A stretch of DNA of 64,000 nucleotides from GAS188 sp963713805 (GTDB lineage: Bacteria; Pseudomonadota; Alphaproteobacteria; Rhizobiales; Beijerinckiaceae). The stretch is taken from positions 1-64,000 of the forward strand of contig CAVQNF010000015.1 of the NCBI GenBank assembly GCA_963713805.1, written 5' to 3'. The notes under the pieces are model-generated. The model worked only from the letters and a program-made list of their open reading frames with translations, had not been told where the DNA came from and did no database searches. A program made the position numbers and the translations under genes. Of the stretch, positions 17,353 to 25,915 are shown piece by piece. Numbering within the stretch: the stretch's first letter is position 1; each line of letters opens with the position of its first letter.

Positions 17353-18249
17353 ATGTCGCCGCCACTGATCTTCGATCGCGCCTTGATCCGCCGGCATATC
17401 GCGCGCGCGGCTTCAGGGCGCGCGGCGGAATTCCTGATCCGGCACGTGGCGGACGATCTCGGCGAGAGGCTCGGCCCGATCCTGCGACACTTCCCGCTCG
17501 CGATCGATCTCGGCGGCGCGACGCTGCATGGCGCCCGCGCGCTTTCGCTCAGCGGGAAGGCCGAAAACGTGATCAGGCTCACGGCCGTGCCGCCGCCGCC
17601 GGGCGGCGGCTTCCCGGCGGCCGTCGCCGACGAGGAGGCGCTGCCGCTCCGCGAGGCGAGCGTCGACCTCGTGGCCTCGCTCCTCACTCTGCAAGGCGTG
17701 AACGATCTTCCCGGCGCGCTCGCGCAGATCAGGCGCGCGCTGCGGCCCGACGGCCTCCTCATCGCCTGTCTCTTCGGCGGCGAGACCCTGACCGAGCTTC
17801 GCCAATCCCTGGCGCAGGCCGAGACCGAGCTTAAGGGCGGGGTGAGCCCGCGCGTCGCCCCCTTCGCCGATGCGCGCGACCTCGGCGCGCTCCTGCAGCG
17901 AGCGGGCTTCGCGCTGCCGGTGACGGATGTCGAGAGGCTCACCGTGCGCTACGACGATGCTTTCGGCCTGATGCGCGATCTGCGCGCCATGGGCATGACG
18001 AACCCGCTCGTCGAGCGTGGCCGCGCTCCGCTGCGCCGCTCGACGCTGCTGCGCGCGGCGGAGATCTACGCCGAGCGCTTCGGCGACCCCGACGGGCGGC
18101 TGCGTGCGAGCTTCGATCTCGTCTGGCTCTCCGGCTGGGCGCCCCATGAAAGCCAGCAGCGACCGTTGCGGCCGGGTTCGGCGAAGGCCCGTCTCGCCGA
18201 GGCCCTCGGCGTGAGCGAGATCAAGGCCGGCGAGAAGGCGAAGCCGTGA
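17353..18249 (+). CDS. SAM-dependent methyltransferase, NDUFAF5/BioC-like
   Basis: 298-residue class I methyltransferase-like protein. It has FDRALIRRHIARAA at the N-terminus, LAIDLGGATLHGA as the degenerate motif I, LPLREASVDLVASLLTLQGV and LRPDGLLIACLFGGETLTEL. This matches the alphaproteobacterial relatives of mitochondrial NDUFAF5, an assembly factor that hydroxylates a complex I arginine. A BioC-type role is less likely given the weak SAM motif. It begins 57 bases after mutM on the same strand. Confidence 0.8.
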   Translation: MSPPLIFDRALIRRHIARAASGRAAEFLIRHVADDLGERLGPILRHFPLAIDLGGATLHGARALSLSGKAENVIRLTAVPPPPGGGFPAAVADEEALPLREASVDLVASLLTLQGVNDLPGALAQIRRALRPDGLLIACLFGGETLTELRQSLAQAETELKGGVSPRVAPFADARDLGALLQRAGFALPVTDVERLTVRYDDAFGLMRDLRAMGMTNPLVERGRAPLRRSTLLRAAEIYAERFGDPDGRLRASFDLVWLSGWAPHESQQRPLRPGSAKARLAEALGVSEIKAGEKAKP

Positions 18250-18435
18250 GGGCAAGGCCGGGATGGCGGACAGCGACTGACCTGCCCGGATCTTACGGAA
18301 ATTGAATTTGAGCCGCTTTGGCGCGGGCTCCACTTCTTGGGAGGAGGTGGAGCGGGGCGAACCTTCAAAGCCGTTGCGCGGTTGGCGAAGTTGGGGCATA
18401 GAGGCGCTGCGGAGCAGCACGGCGCGATGCGTCAT

Positions 18436-18510
18436 GCGGGTGTAGCTCAGGGGTAGAGCACAACCTTGCCAAGGTTGGGGTCGTGGGTTCGAATCCCATC
18501 GCCCGCTCCA
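18436..18510 (+). tRNA. tRNA-Gly (GCC anticodon)
   Basis: 75 bases including an encoded CCA end. The acceptor stem GCGGGTG pairs with CGCCCGC, the D arm is TAGCTCAGGGGTAGAGC, and the anticodon arm ACCTTGCCAAGGT displays GCC. The T arm GGGTTCGAATCCC is canonical. The run ATTTTTTCTC directly after it may help termination. Confidence 0.97.
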
Positions 18511-18599
18511 ATTTTTTCTCGGGAAATCAAAATGATCTTGGCGGACGCCAGCTTTTTGCAAGTTCCCCTTCATGCGCCAGCGCCCCCCGCTTAGCGCAT

Positions 18600-18680
18600 G
18601 ATGCGGTCAGATTAAATGGGCGCGAGGCCCTCGTTTTTGGTTTTGGCGCATAATCTCATCGGAAAAATGGGGCCATCTTT
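18600..18680. repeat. possible degenerate intergenic repeat element
   Basis: GCGCATGATGCGGTCAGATT and, 35-45 bases on, GGCGCATAATCTCATCGGAA look like the arms of a degenerate intergenic palindrome of the GCATGATCT..CGGAAA type that is common in Hyphomicrobiales genomes. It lies between the tRNA and metA. Identification rests on memory of such elements and is tentative. No SAM riboswitch motif was seen upstream of metA. Confidence 0.3.
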
Positions 18681-18767
18681 CAAAGACCGAGCGCCGGTCG
18701 GTCGCGGCTGCCGCGGAGTAACCGCACGGGCGATTTATCTGGCACGTCGCCACGCGAGACAAAGTTG

Positions 18768-19688
18768 ATGCCGATAAAAATACCTGACGATCTGCCTGCC
18801 AGCACCACGCTCAGCTCCGAGGGAGTCATGGTGATGCGCGAGGCCGATGCGGTGCGCCAGGACGTGAGGCCCATTCGCATCGGCCTGCTCAACCTGATGC
18901 CCAACAAGGTCAAGACTGAAACACAGCTCGCGAGGTTGCTCGGCGCGACGCCGCTGCAAGTGGAGCTGACCCTGGTCAAGATGACGAACCACGTCGCGCG
19001 CAACACGCCCAGCGAGCATATCATATCATTCTACCGCACCTGGGAGGATGTGAGCTCGGAGCGGTTTGACGGCTTCATCGTCACCGGGGCCCCGGTGGAG
19101 ACGATACCATTCGAGCAGGTAACCTATTGGGACGAATTGCGCCGTGTCTTTGATTGGACGCAGACGCATGTCCATAGCTGCTTCAACATCTGCTGGGGCG
19201 CGCAGGCGGCGGTCCATCACTTCCACGGCATGCCCAAATACCAGCTGTCCGAAAAGGTGTTCGGCGTCTACCGTCACCGAAATCTCGCACCCGCCTCGCC
19301 TTATCTGCGGGGCTTTTCCGACGATTTCTCGATCCCGGTGTCGCGCTGGACCGAGGTGCGGCGTGAAGATATCCCGGCGCAGAGCGGGATGAGCATATTG
19401 ATGGATTCGGACGAGGCGGGCCTATGCCTGTTGGACGACCCGGCCCACAGGTCGCTGCATATGTTCAACCATATCGAATATGATTCCAATTCCCTCAGTG
19501 ACGAGTATTTCCGGGACCTCGCGGCAAACAAACCCATCGCCACGCCGCGCAACTACTTCCCGAAAAACGACCCGCGCCGCCAGCCTGAGAATCGCTGGCG
19601 CAGCCATGCCCATCTGCTGTTCGGGAACTGGATCAACCAGCTCTACCAGACCACGCCCTTCGATACGGCGAAGATCGGAAGCCCATGA
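18768..19688 (+). CDS. metA: homoserine O-acyltransferase MetA (HTS family)
   Basis: First committed step of methionine synthesis: acylation of homoserine (succinyl or acetyl donor cannot be told from sequence here). 306 residues starting MPIKIPDDLPA. The family core is present: RIGLLNLMPNKVKTETQLAR, the catalytic Cys in FNICWGAQAAVHHF, and the catalytic His/Glu pair in MFNHIEYD. Start ATG at 18768; a TTG immediately before it is also in frame. Base use is slightly lower in G+C than neighbouring genes. Confidence 0.95.
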   Translation: MPIKIPDDLPASTTLSSEGVMVMREADAVRQDVRPIRIGLLNLMPNKVKTETQLARLLGATPLQVELTLVKMTNHVARNTPSEHIISFYRTWEDVSSERFDGFIVTGAPVETIPFEQVTYWDELRRVFDWTQTHVHSCFNICWGAQAAVHHFHGMPKYQLSEKVFGVYRHRNLAPASPYLRGFSDDFSIPVSRWTEVRREDIPAQSGMSILMDSDEAGLCLLDDPAHRSLHMFNHIEYDSNSLSDEYFRDLAANKPIATPRNYFPKNDPRRQPENRWRSHAHLLFGNWINQLYQTTPFDTAKIGSP

Positions 19689-19707
19689 GGCCGCGCCGAG
19701 AATTACG

Positions 19708-19732
19708 GAATTACGGTGACAGTGCACTTAAT
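19708..19732. repeat. left 25-bp terminal inverted repeat of the RAYT element
   Basis: Begins GAATTACGGTGACAGTGC and is the exact reverse complement of 20449-20473. It lies 20 bases after the metA stop and 35 bases before the transposase ATG. An extra AATTACGG copy stands just outside at 19701-19708. Confidence 0.85.
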
Positions 19733-19766
19733 TGACGACGCCACACTACTGAGGCCATGATGGGAC

Positions 19767-20453
19767 ATGGCTCGCCTCGCCCGCCTCGTCATCCCCGGCC
19801 TTGCCCATCACGTCACGCAACGCGGCAACGGGCGCGCACGCACCTTCTTCGGCGATGACGATTACGAGCTCTACCGCGATCTCCTGGCGGAGCATTGTCG
19901 CGCCGCCGGTGTCGAGGTGTGGGCCTGGTGCCTGATGCCCAATCACGTCCATCTCATCCTGGTGCCGTCCGACGCCGACGGGTTGCGGCGCGCGCTTTCC
20001 GGCGTGCATCGGCGTTATGCGGGCATCATCCATGCGCGGCGTCGGCGCACCGGTCATTTCTGGCAGGGCCGGTTCGGCGCGGCCGTCATGGACGAGGATC
20101 ACCTCGCAGCCGCATTGCGCTATGTTTCGCTCAATCCGGTGCGCGCGCGCCTTGTCGCCCGCGCGCAGGACTGGCGCTGGTCGAGCACCCGCGCGCATCT
20201 CAGCGGCAAGGGCGATGGGATCACGGCACGAGCACCTGTTCACCAGCGCTTCCCGCGCTTTGCGGACTTGCTTGCCCTGGAACCGGACATAAACCTGTAC
20301 GCCCGCCTGCGCGCCGCCGAGAGCATCGGCCGGCCACTGGGAGACGATCGCTTCTTGGCTCGCATCGAACGTCTAACAGGCCTCAGCCTCAAGCCGCGCA
20401 AACGCGGGCCAAAGCCGCGTCCCGACAATAGGGACGTTGGGACGTTGGATTAA
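19767..20453 (+). mobile_element. REP-associated tyrosine transposase (RAYT, IS200-like Y1 family)
   Basis: 228-residue Y1_Tnp family protein. Signature features are GLAHHVTQRGNGR at the start, WCLMPNHVHLIL containing the HxH metal site, RTGHFWQGRFG, ALRYVSLNPVRARLV with the nucleophile Tyr, and DWRWSSTRAHL. RAYTs act on single-stranded hairpin repeats and are generally domesticated and non-proliferating. The gene is enclosed by a perfect 25-bp inverted repeat whose right copy contains the stop codon, so gene and repeats form one unit. The C-terminal KPRKRGPKPRPDN tail is basic. Confidence 0.92.
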
Positions 20454-20473
20454 GTGCACTGTCACCGTAATTC
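20449..20473. repeat. right 25-bp terminal inverted repeat of the RAYT element
   Basis: Begins ATTAAGTGCACTGTCACC, an exact reverse complement of 19708-19732. It overlaps the last bases of the transposase gene, whose TAA stop is at 20451-20453. Confidence 0.85.
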
Positions 20474-20509
20474 GCCGATATTGGAGCAAAGCGCGCCGCC
20501 ACCTCTCGG

Positions 20510-21919
20510 TCACTCGAACAAGCGAGATGGCTTGGAAAAATAGACATTGCGCTTCTTCTGCTTTTCCAGAACACCTTCATCGACAAAGCGCTTGAGCCAC
20601 AGCTTGGCTTGCGCGGTCGAGATTTCCAAAGCCGCCGCAACCTCGACGCCCTTCATGGGGCCGACCTGAAGCCGCCGGAGCACTTCGCGCTCGACGGCCG
20701 AGAAAGCGTCGGCTGGACTGTTCGGTCCCTGCACCAAGGTTTCGCTGCCTTTGGGACCGGTCTCCCGTTTTCGCCCCACCTTGGGCAACGTATCGAAGCG
20801 CCCTGCCAGGCAAGGAGGCTCCCGAACGATGGAGACGGGCAACGACGATTCTGTCGTGGATTCCGGCACGCACTGAATGCGAGGCTCAGCTTCCGACGGT
20901 GCATGGGAAGCCAATTCCGCCGGCGGATCGTTCAAAAGTGGAGAAAGCTCGCCCTGCAAGGCTTCCGGCCTAGTCAGTGCCGCCGCATCGAGCACTTCAT
21001 TGAATGCCTCCACGTCCTGAGGGTCCGGCCACGCAATGGCGCCTTTCTTGAGAAGGGCTTCAATACCCGTGGAGGTCTCCCCGGTCGATCGCACGTACAC
21101 GGGAACCACGCGAAGCTTATCGAGCTGTTCGGTCGCGCCGGCCCATGTGCCGCCCTTGTCCAGGTCGGAATTCACCACCAGCGAGGCGTCTGCCAGGGCG
21201 TAGATCGACTTATTGCGCCCCATGGCGTTGCCTACATTGAAGCCCGCACCCGGATCGCACGGTGATATCAGCACCAATCGACCTTCGAGAAGCAAATTGC
21301 GATTCTCGCGATTTATCGCGCCCTTTTCCAGGCTATCGGCAAGAACGCCGATCGCTTTCCCACCATGTTCAAGTGCGCCTAGCATTGCCGCTTGGTCAAT
21401 TCCACGTGCCCCGCCCGAAATGATGGATTTACCAGCGTCGGCGGCCAGCCGGCCGACGTTCCTGGCGTAGGCGATCAACATGGCATCGACATCGCGCGAT
21501 CCCACGACGGCGAGGCCGCCCGTTTCCAGAAGGCTCGTATCGCCACAGCCGTAGAGCACGGCCGGAGCGTCCTCTTTCAGCCGCATCTTCAGCCGGCGCG
21601 GATAAGGCGTATCCGCTCGGCTGAGCACCCAGATTGCCCGGGCCTGCCAACGTTCGATGACCTGGCCCAAGAGAAAGCCTCGCGCGAGCAAACGCCGCAG
21701 CCGGGCTTCGTCCACGACGACCCGGCAATCATGAACCAAATCTGCCGCGTCTGGAGACAAGAGGTCCGCGGGCTGGCGCTGCATTTCACGCAGCCGTCGG
21801 GCAAGTTTCTTGTACTCACCCGGTGAAAGCAGGTCCGTCGAGGAATTCTCGCGTCCGGCGATCAACGGGGCCGTCACCAACAGGATCGCTTGCGTATTCG
21901 GTGATAGATGAGGTGTCAT
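20510..21919 (-). CDS. DprA/Smf-like protein of a RecQ-PRTase module
   Basis: 469 residues. Residues about 90-330 are a DprA-type Rossmann (SLOG superfamily) domain: YPRRLKMRLKEDAPAVLYGC, GLAVVGSRDVD, SIISGGARGIDQAAMLGALE and NKSIYALADASLVVNSDLDK. In DprA this fold binds single-stranded DNA; related SLOG domains bind nucleotides. Residues about 330-400 are a low-complexity linker. Residues 405-469 form a winged-helix-like end (VEREVLRRLQVGPMKGVEVA). The N-terminus lacks the usual DprA SAM domain and is distinct. The start codon overlaps the upstream helicase stop (ATGA), so the two are translationally coupled. A housekeeping competence DprA is an alternative, but the pairing argues otherwise. 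Confidence 0.8.
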   Translation of the reverse strand: MTPHLSPNTQAILLVTAPLIAGRENSSTDLLSPGEYKKLARRLREMQRQPADLLSPDAADLVHDCRVVVDEARLRRLLARGFLLGQVIERWQARAIWVLSRADTPYPRRLKMRLKEDAPAVLYGCGDTSLLETGGLAVVGSRDVDAMLIAYARNVGRLAADAGKSIISGGARGIDQAAMLGALEHGGKAIGVLADSLEKGAINRENRNLLLEGRLVLISPCDPGAGFNVGNAMGRNKSIYALADASLVVNSDLDKGGTWAGATEQLDKLRVVPVYVRSTGETSTGIEALLKKGAIAWPDPQDVEAFNEVLDAAALTRPEALQGELSPLLNDPPAELASHAPSEAEPRIQCVPESTTESSLPVSIVREPPCLAGRFDTLPKVGRKRETGPKGSETLVQGPNSPADAFSAVEREVLRRLQVGPMKGVEVAAALEISTAQAKLWLKRFVDEGVLEKQKKRNVYFSKPSRLFE

Positions 21920-24027
21920 TGGTCATGTCCTGCCAGCGAAAGGGCCATCGGCCAGACCTCGCCGCTGCCGCTCCTGCGCAATAGCCACGCCGCCACGGTA
22001 AGCGTCCAGCGAGAATCGACCATATCATCGACCAACAATACGGAACCACGAGGAACCGAGGCACTATTCAAGGCGAGCGAACCATCAATGTTGCGGGCCT
22101 GTTGGGTACCGTTCGCCATCGTCTTCTGTTCTGGCCGGGCATCTGTCTTGGCGAGCACCGCATGAAACGGCAAGCCAAGGGCGGCCGCCAAACGTCGCGA
22201 AAAGTCCGGCACGAGGTCAGGGTGACGAAGCGAAGGAATGCAAGTGACCCAGGCGGGGGTGGGTTGTGGATTCCAGCGCTGGATCATCTCGACGCAAGCT
22301 GCGACGAGGCGATCGTCAAAGCGGCCGTCGTGGTATTTGCCGTGGCTGACGACGCCACCCCAGCCAGCATCGCCCCAAACACAAAGGGCTTTCCCGGACT
22401 GCGCTTGATGTCCTTCGGCAATAGTTCCTTTGACCTTGCAGAGAGGCATTCCGCCATACGGCCATTTTTTGCGCGGCTCGATCGGCAGGTTGCTGCGACG
22501 CAGAAACCCCACCGCTTCCCGGACGAGCGCGGCATCAGGCCGAGAGGGTAGCGGGGGAAGCCTCGGAGGACTGACGGAACTCGGATCACCATCGAGCGCC
22601 TCGACCAGAAAACGCATGTGTTCACCGAACGGCAGCCTGACGTACTCCCGCATTTGCTGCTGTTCTTCGCGACGCAAGGCGCTCAATCGCTCCGCGCGTT
22701 TCCAGAACCCCTCGCTGAGCGCTGCTGCCGTGAGCTGCCATTTGCTTCCTTGCTTGGCGATAGGAGCAGGAGCTTCGAGAGAGAGCAGCACGATGGTCTT
22801 GTCGATACGGCCAAAGCTCAAGTTCAACCGGGCGAGAAGCTCAGGAATGGATAAGCCATGGGGCGCATCATCAAGAGCGTTCAAGACATCCTCGACCTCG
22901 CGCGGGGTCGGGAAAGCGCTCCTGATGAACCAGTCCGTGATTTTTTCTTCTTCCTCTCCGCTCAGCAAGACGCCATAGGCGCAGTCGAGAGCGCGACCTG
23001 CTCGGCCCACCTGCTGATAGTAGCCAACGACCGAACCTGGCCGCTGATAGTGAATCACAAATGCCAGATCAGGTTTGTCGTAGCCCATCCCAAGGGCAGT
23101 GGTGGCCACAAGCGCCTTTACCTGATTGCGGAGCAGCGCCTGTTCCAGTGCTTCGCGACGATCTCCCGTTTCGCCCGTGTAGGCCTCGACATTGAAGCCT
23201 CGCCCCTTCAGCCAATCAGCCACTTGGTAGGCGTCGCGCACCGTCAGCGTGTAGATGATGCCGTGGCCCTCCAGCGTGGCGAGCTGTTGCGCCAACCAAG
23301 CCAAACGCTCGGCCTGGTCCGGCAAAACGATGGTTTGCAGAGAGAGTGAAGTGCGATTTAGATCTCCGCACACCATGTTGAGATTCGGCCCGAGAACTTC
23401 GCCGAGATCTTGCATCACCCGCTTGTTCGCGGTTGCCGTGGTGGCGAGAAGCCGCAAATTGGGCGGCAAGGTTCTGACCATTCGCTCCAGCAGACGATAG
23501 TGGGGACGGAAATCGTGGCCCCAGTCCGAAATACAATGAGCTTCGTCGACGACCAGCAGCGAAATTTTCGCGGCGACGGGTGCCAGGACGTGCTGACGGA
23601 ACCGCTCATTCGCCAAGCGCTCAGGAGAGATCAGCAGAATATCGATGTCATCGCGTTCAAGCTTGGCTTCGACTTCAGCCCAGTCGTCCTGATTGTCCGA
23701 ATTGATCGTGGCGGCTCGCACGCCCATGCGCTCCGCTGCCGCGATCTGGTTTCGCATGAGGGCGAGCAAAGGCGAGATCAGCAAAGCCGGGCCGCTGCCA
23801 TCCTCGCGAAGCAGCTTGGTCGCGATGAAATAGACGAAACTTTTGCCCCATCCGGTCTTTTGCACGACCAGCAAGCGTCCCCGACCTTCGACGACATGGC
23901 GAATTGCCTCATCCTGGCCTTCCCTGAAGGCGGCGTCGGCGCGGCCAGAGCCCACTCGAAGAAGCTCTAAAGCACGTGTAGCATCGTAGCTCAATTTCGC
24001 GCCTTTCCCTGGCCTTGATATTCCCAT
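21916..24027 (-). CDS. RecQ-family DNA helicase fused to a phosphoribosyltransferase-like domain
   Basis: 703 residues. Residues about 30-350 are a RecQ-type SF2 helicase: Walker A KTGWGKS (57-63), ISPLLALMRNQI, DEAHCISDWGHDFRP (from 161), LLATTATAN, VKALVATTALGMGYDKPDLA and motif VI QQVGRAGR (338-345). The cysteine-rich RQC zinc site of classical RecQ is absent. Residues about 560-703 resemble a type I phosphoribosyltransferase: WVTCIPSLRHPDLVPDFSRR and a PRPP-loop-like VLLVDDMVDSRWTLT (about 663-677), where the usual Gly is Arg. The product unwinds DNA by homology. What the PRTase part does, nucleotide salvage or a signalling or base-modifying reaction, is unknown. First gene of a two-gene operon with the DprA-like protein. 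Confidence 0.85.
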   Translation of the reverse strand: MGISRPGKGAKLSYDATRALELLRVGSGRADAAFREGQDEAIRHVVEGRGRLLVVQKTGWGKSFVYFIATKLLREDGSGPALLISPLLALMRNQIAAAERMGVRAATINSDNQDDWAEVEAKLERDDIDILLISPERLANERFRQHVLAPVAAKISLLVVDEAHCISDWGHDFRPHYRLLERMVRTLPPNLRLLATTATANKRVMQDLGEVLGPNLNMVCGDLNRTSLSLQTIVLPDQAERLAWLAQQLATLEGHGIIYTLTVRDAYQVADWLKGRGFNVEAYTGETGDRREALEQALLRNQVKALVATTALGMGYDKPDLAFVIHYQRPGSVVGYYQQVGRAGRALDCAYGVLLSGEEEEKITDWFIRSAFPTPREVEDVLNALDDAPHGLSIPELLARLNLSFGRIDKTIVLLSLEAPAPIAKQGSKWQLTAAALSEGFWKRAERLSALRREEQQQMREYVRLPFGEHMRFLVEALDGDPSSVSPPRLPPLPSRPDAALVREAVGFLRRSNLPIEPRKKWPYGGMPLCKVKGTIAEGHQAQSGKALCVWGDAGWGGVVSHGKYHDGRFDDRLVAACVEMIQRWNPQPTPAWVTCIPSLRHPDLVPDFSRRLAAALGLPFHAVLAKTDARPEQKTMANGTQQARNIDGSLALNSASVPRGSVLLVDDMVDSRWTLTVAAWLLRRSGSGEVWPMALSLAGHDQ

Positions 24028-24352
24028 CGCGAGTGCGATGTGGGGCCGCCGCTCGAGCGATGGCGACGCTCTAAAAGCCGCGCCTCGATCAATTATTGTT
24101 CGTGTCGGTTATTGTTCGCTGACATCTCACTCCCAACATGCGAGAATTCGCAAACGGAGGAATGCGAGACCGTCCGTTTTGCGGTGAGCATGAATTTAGG
24201 CTGGCGTCAATGATGAGACGAGCGCCAAGCACGCCGGGGTAAGGCCCACCCACACCGCGGTCAATTTCCGCAATCTGTGGCCACTCGCAGCTTCGTCACG
24301 GCTCGCGAGGGAATGCCGCCCGCATGGCGACGCGCAACCTGTCCCAGCCCCC
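24028..24352. other. intergenic region upstream of the RecQ-PRTase operon
   Basis: 325 bases. TTATTGTTCG occurs twice, at 24093-24102 and 24109-24118, sixteen bases apart and 66-91 bases upstream of the helicase start, so it may be an operator or promoter region. A short palindrome TGCGAGAATTCGCA lies at 24139-24152. The local A+T content is raised. The remainder shows nothing recognisable. Confidence 0.45.
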
Positions 24353-25915
24353 TCAACGCCCCTCCCGCACCTGCGCCTTCGGAGCCGTCACGTTGCGCAG
24401 GAAAGGCACGAGCAGCGTCGCGACGGCGAAGGCGATCATGATGGCGCGAAAGGCGTCGGCATAGGCCAAGGTCGAGGCCTCGCGATAGGCGAGCTGCCAG
24501 AGCTGCTTGAGGGCGGCGGCGTGCCCCTCCTGAGGGTCGCCGAGCACGGTTGCGTAGCGCTGCGCCATGTTGCTCGTCAGCCTCGTCATCGCGCCGTTCG
24601 CCGGCGTCAGCCTGGAGGCAATCGCGAGGAAGTGGAAGTTCGTCCGGTCGTTGAGGATCGCGCCGCTCACCGCGATGCCGACGGCTCCGCCGAGATTGCG
24701 CATCATGTTGAACAGGCCGCTCGCGTATTTGAGCCGTTCCGGCGGCAGGCTGCCCAAGCCGAGATTGACGCTCGGCGCCACCGCGAAGACCTGCGGAAAG
24801 CCGCGGAGCACCTGCGGCAGGAGGAGCTCCGCGCCGCCCCAGTCGTGAGTGATGAAGCTGTAGCTCCACATCGCAAAGCCGAAGGACGCGAGGCCGAACA
24901 TCATGAGCCAGCGCGTGTCGAATTTGCGCGCCAGCAGGATGTAGACCGGCACGCCGACGAGGGAGGCGGCGCCGGTCGAGAAGACGGCAGTTCCCGTCTG
25001 CCAGGCACTGAAGTGGCGCACATACCCGAGAAACAGCGGGGTGAGATAGATGGTCGAGAAGATGCCGACCCCGGTGACGAAGGACAGGGCGCAGCCGAGC
25101 GCGAAATTCCTGTTGCCGAGCGCGCGCAGATCGACGACGGGCCGCGCGAAGGTGAGGCTGCGGATCACGAACAGGACCCCGGCGACGCCCGCGATGAGCG
25201 CGCAGCCCCGGATCGTCGCGTCGTCGAACCAGTTCCATCGCGACCCCTCCTCGAGCACATATTCCAAGGTTCCGAGCGCGATCGCCATCAGCACGATGCC
25301 GGGGTAGTCCGCTTCCTTGAGAAGCTTGAGGTCAGGCTCGTCGATCTTCACGAGCAACGGGATGAGGGCGGTGATCGCCAGGCCCGGGAGGAGGTTGATG
25401 TAGAAGAGCCAATGCCAGTTCAGCGTGTCGGTGATCCAGCCGCCGATCACGGGGCCGAGCGTCGGCGCGACGGAAGCGATCGTGCCGATCACGGCGGCGG
25501 AATAGACGCGGCGCGGACCCTGGAAATAATGGAAGGACGAGGTGAACACCGTCGGGATCATCGAGGCGCCCAAGAGCCCCTGAAGCGCCCGGAACAGGAT
25601 CATGCTGTCGATGTTCCAGGCGAGGCCGCACAGCATGCTGGTCACGGTGAAGCCGGCCGCCGAAACGGTGAAGAGCCAGCGCGTGGAGAAAACGCGGGTG
25701 AGCCAGCCGGAGAGCGGGATCATCACGATCTCGGCGATCAGATAGGCGGTTTGCACCCAGCTGATCTCGTCCTGCGCCGCCGACAGGCCTCCGCCGATGT
25801 CCTGGAGCGATGAGGCGACGATCTGAATATCGAGGAGCGCGATGAACATCCCCACGCACATGACCACGAAGGGCAGGAGGCTGCGCAGGAAGCCTGCCGG
25901 GGAGGGGCCTGTCAT
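24353..25915 (-). CDS. DHA2-family (EmrB/QacA-like) drug efflux transporter
   Basis: 520-residue inner-membrane proton antiporter with about 14 hydrophobic segments. Characteristic stretches include FVVMCVGMFIALLDIQIVAS, EISWVQTAYLIAEIVMIPL, FRALQGLLGASMIPTVF, the antiporter motif LGPVIGGWITD, and GLFNMMRNLGGAVGIAVSG. Start ATG at 25915 overlaps the stop of the membrane fusion protein gene by four bases (ATGA), so the two are coupled. A much longer open frame runs upstream through that gene but is a shadow. Substrate unknown. Confidence 0.93.
   Translation of the reverse strand: MTGPSPAGFLRSLLPFVVMCVGMFIALLDIQIVASSLQDIGGGLSAAQDEISWVQTAYLIAEIVMIPLSGWLTRVFSTRWLFTVSAAGFTVTSMLCGLAWNIDSMILFRALQGLLGASMIPTVFTSSFHYFQGPRRVYSAAVIGTIASVAPTLGPVIGGWITDTLNWHWLFYINLLPGLAITALIPLLVKIDEPDLKLLKEADYPGIVLMAIALGTLEYVLEEGSRWNWFDDATIRGCALIAGVAGVLFVIRSLTFARPVVDLRALGNRNFALGCALSFVTGVGIFSTIYLTPLFLGYVRHFSAWQTGTAVFSTGAASLVGVPVYILLARKFDTRWLMMFGLASFGFAMWSYSFITHDWGGAELLLPQVLRGFPQVFAVAPSVNLGLGSLPPERLKYASGLFNMMRNLGGAVGIAVSGAILNDRTNFHFLAIASRLTPANGAMTRLTSNMAQRYATVLGDPQEGHAAALKQLWQLAYREASTLAYADAFRAIMIAFAVATLLVPFLRNVTAPKAQVREGR

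Noticed and set aside
18511..18767. SAM-II riboswitch upstream of metA
   Set aside because: Expected SAM-II core sequences are absent; only a degenerate repeat-like element is visible.
24521..25813. 430-residue open frame opposite the DHA2 transporter
   Set aside because: Antisense shadow; no hydrophobic pattern or family motif.
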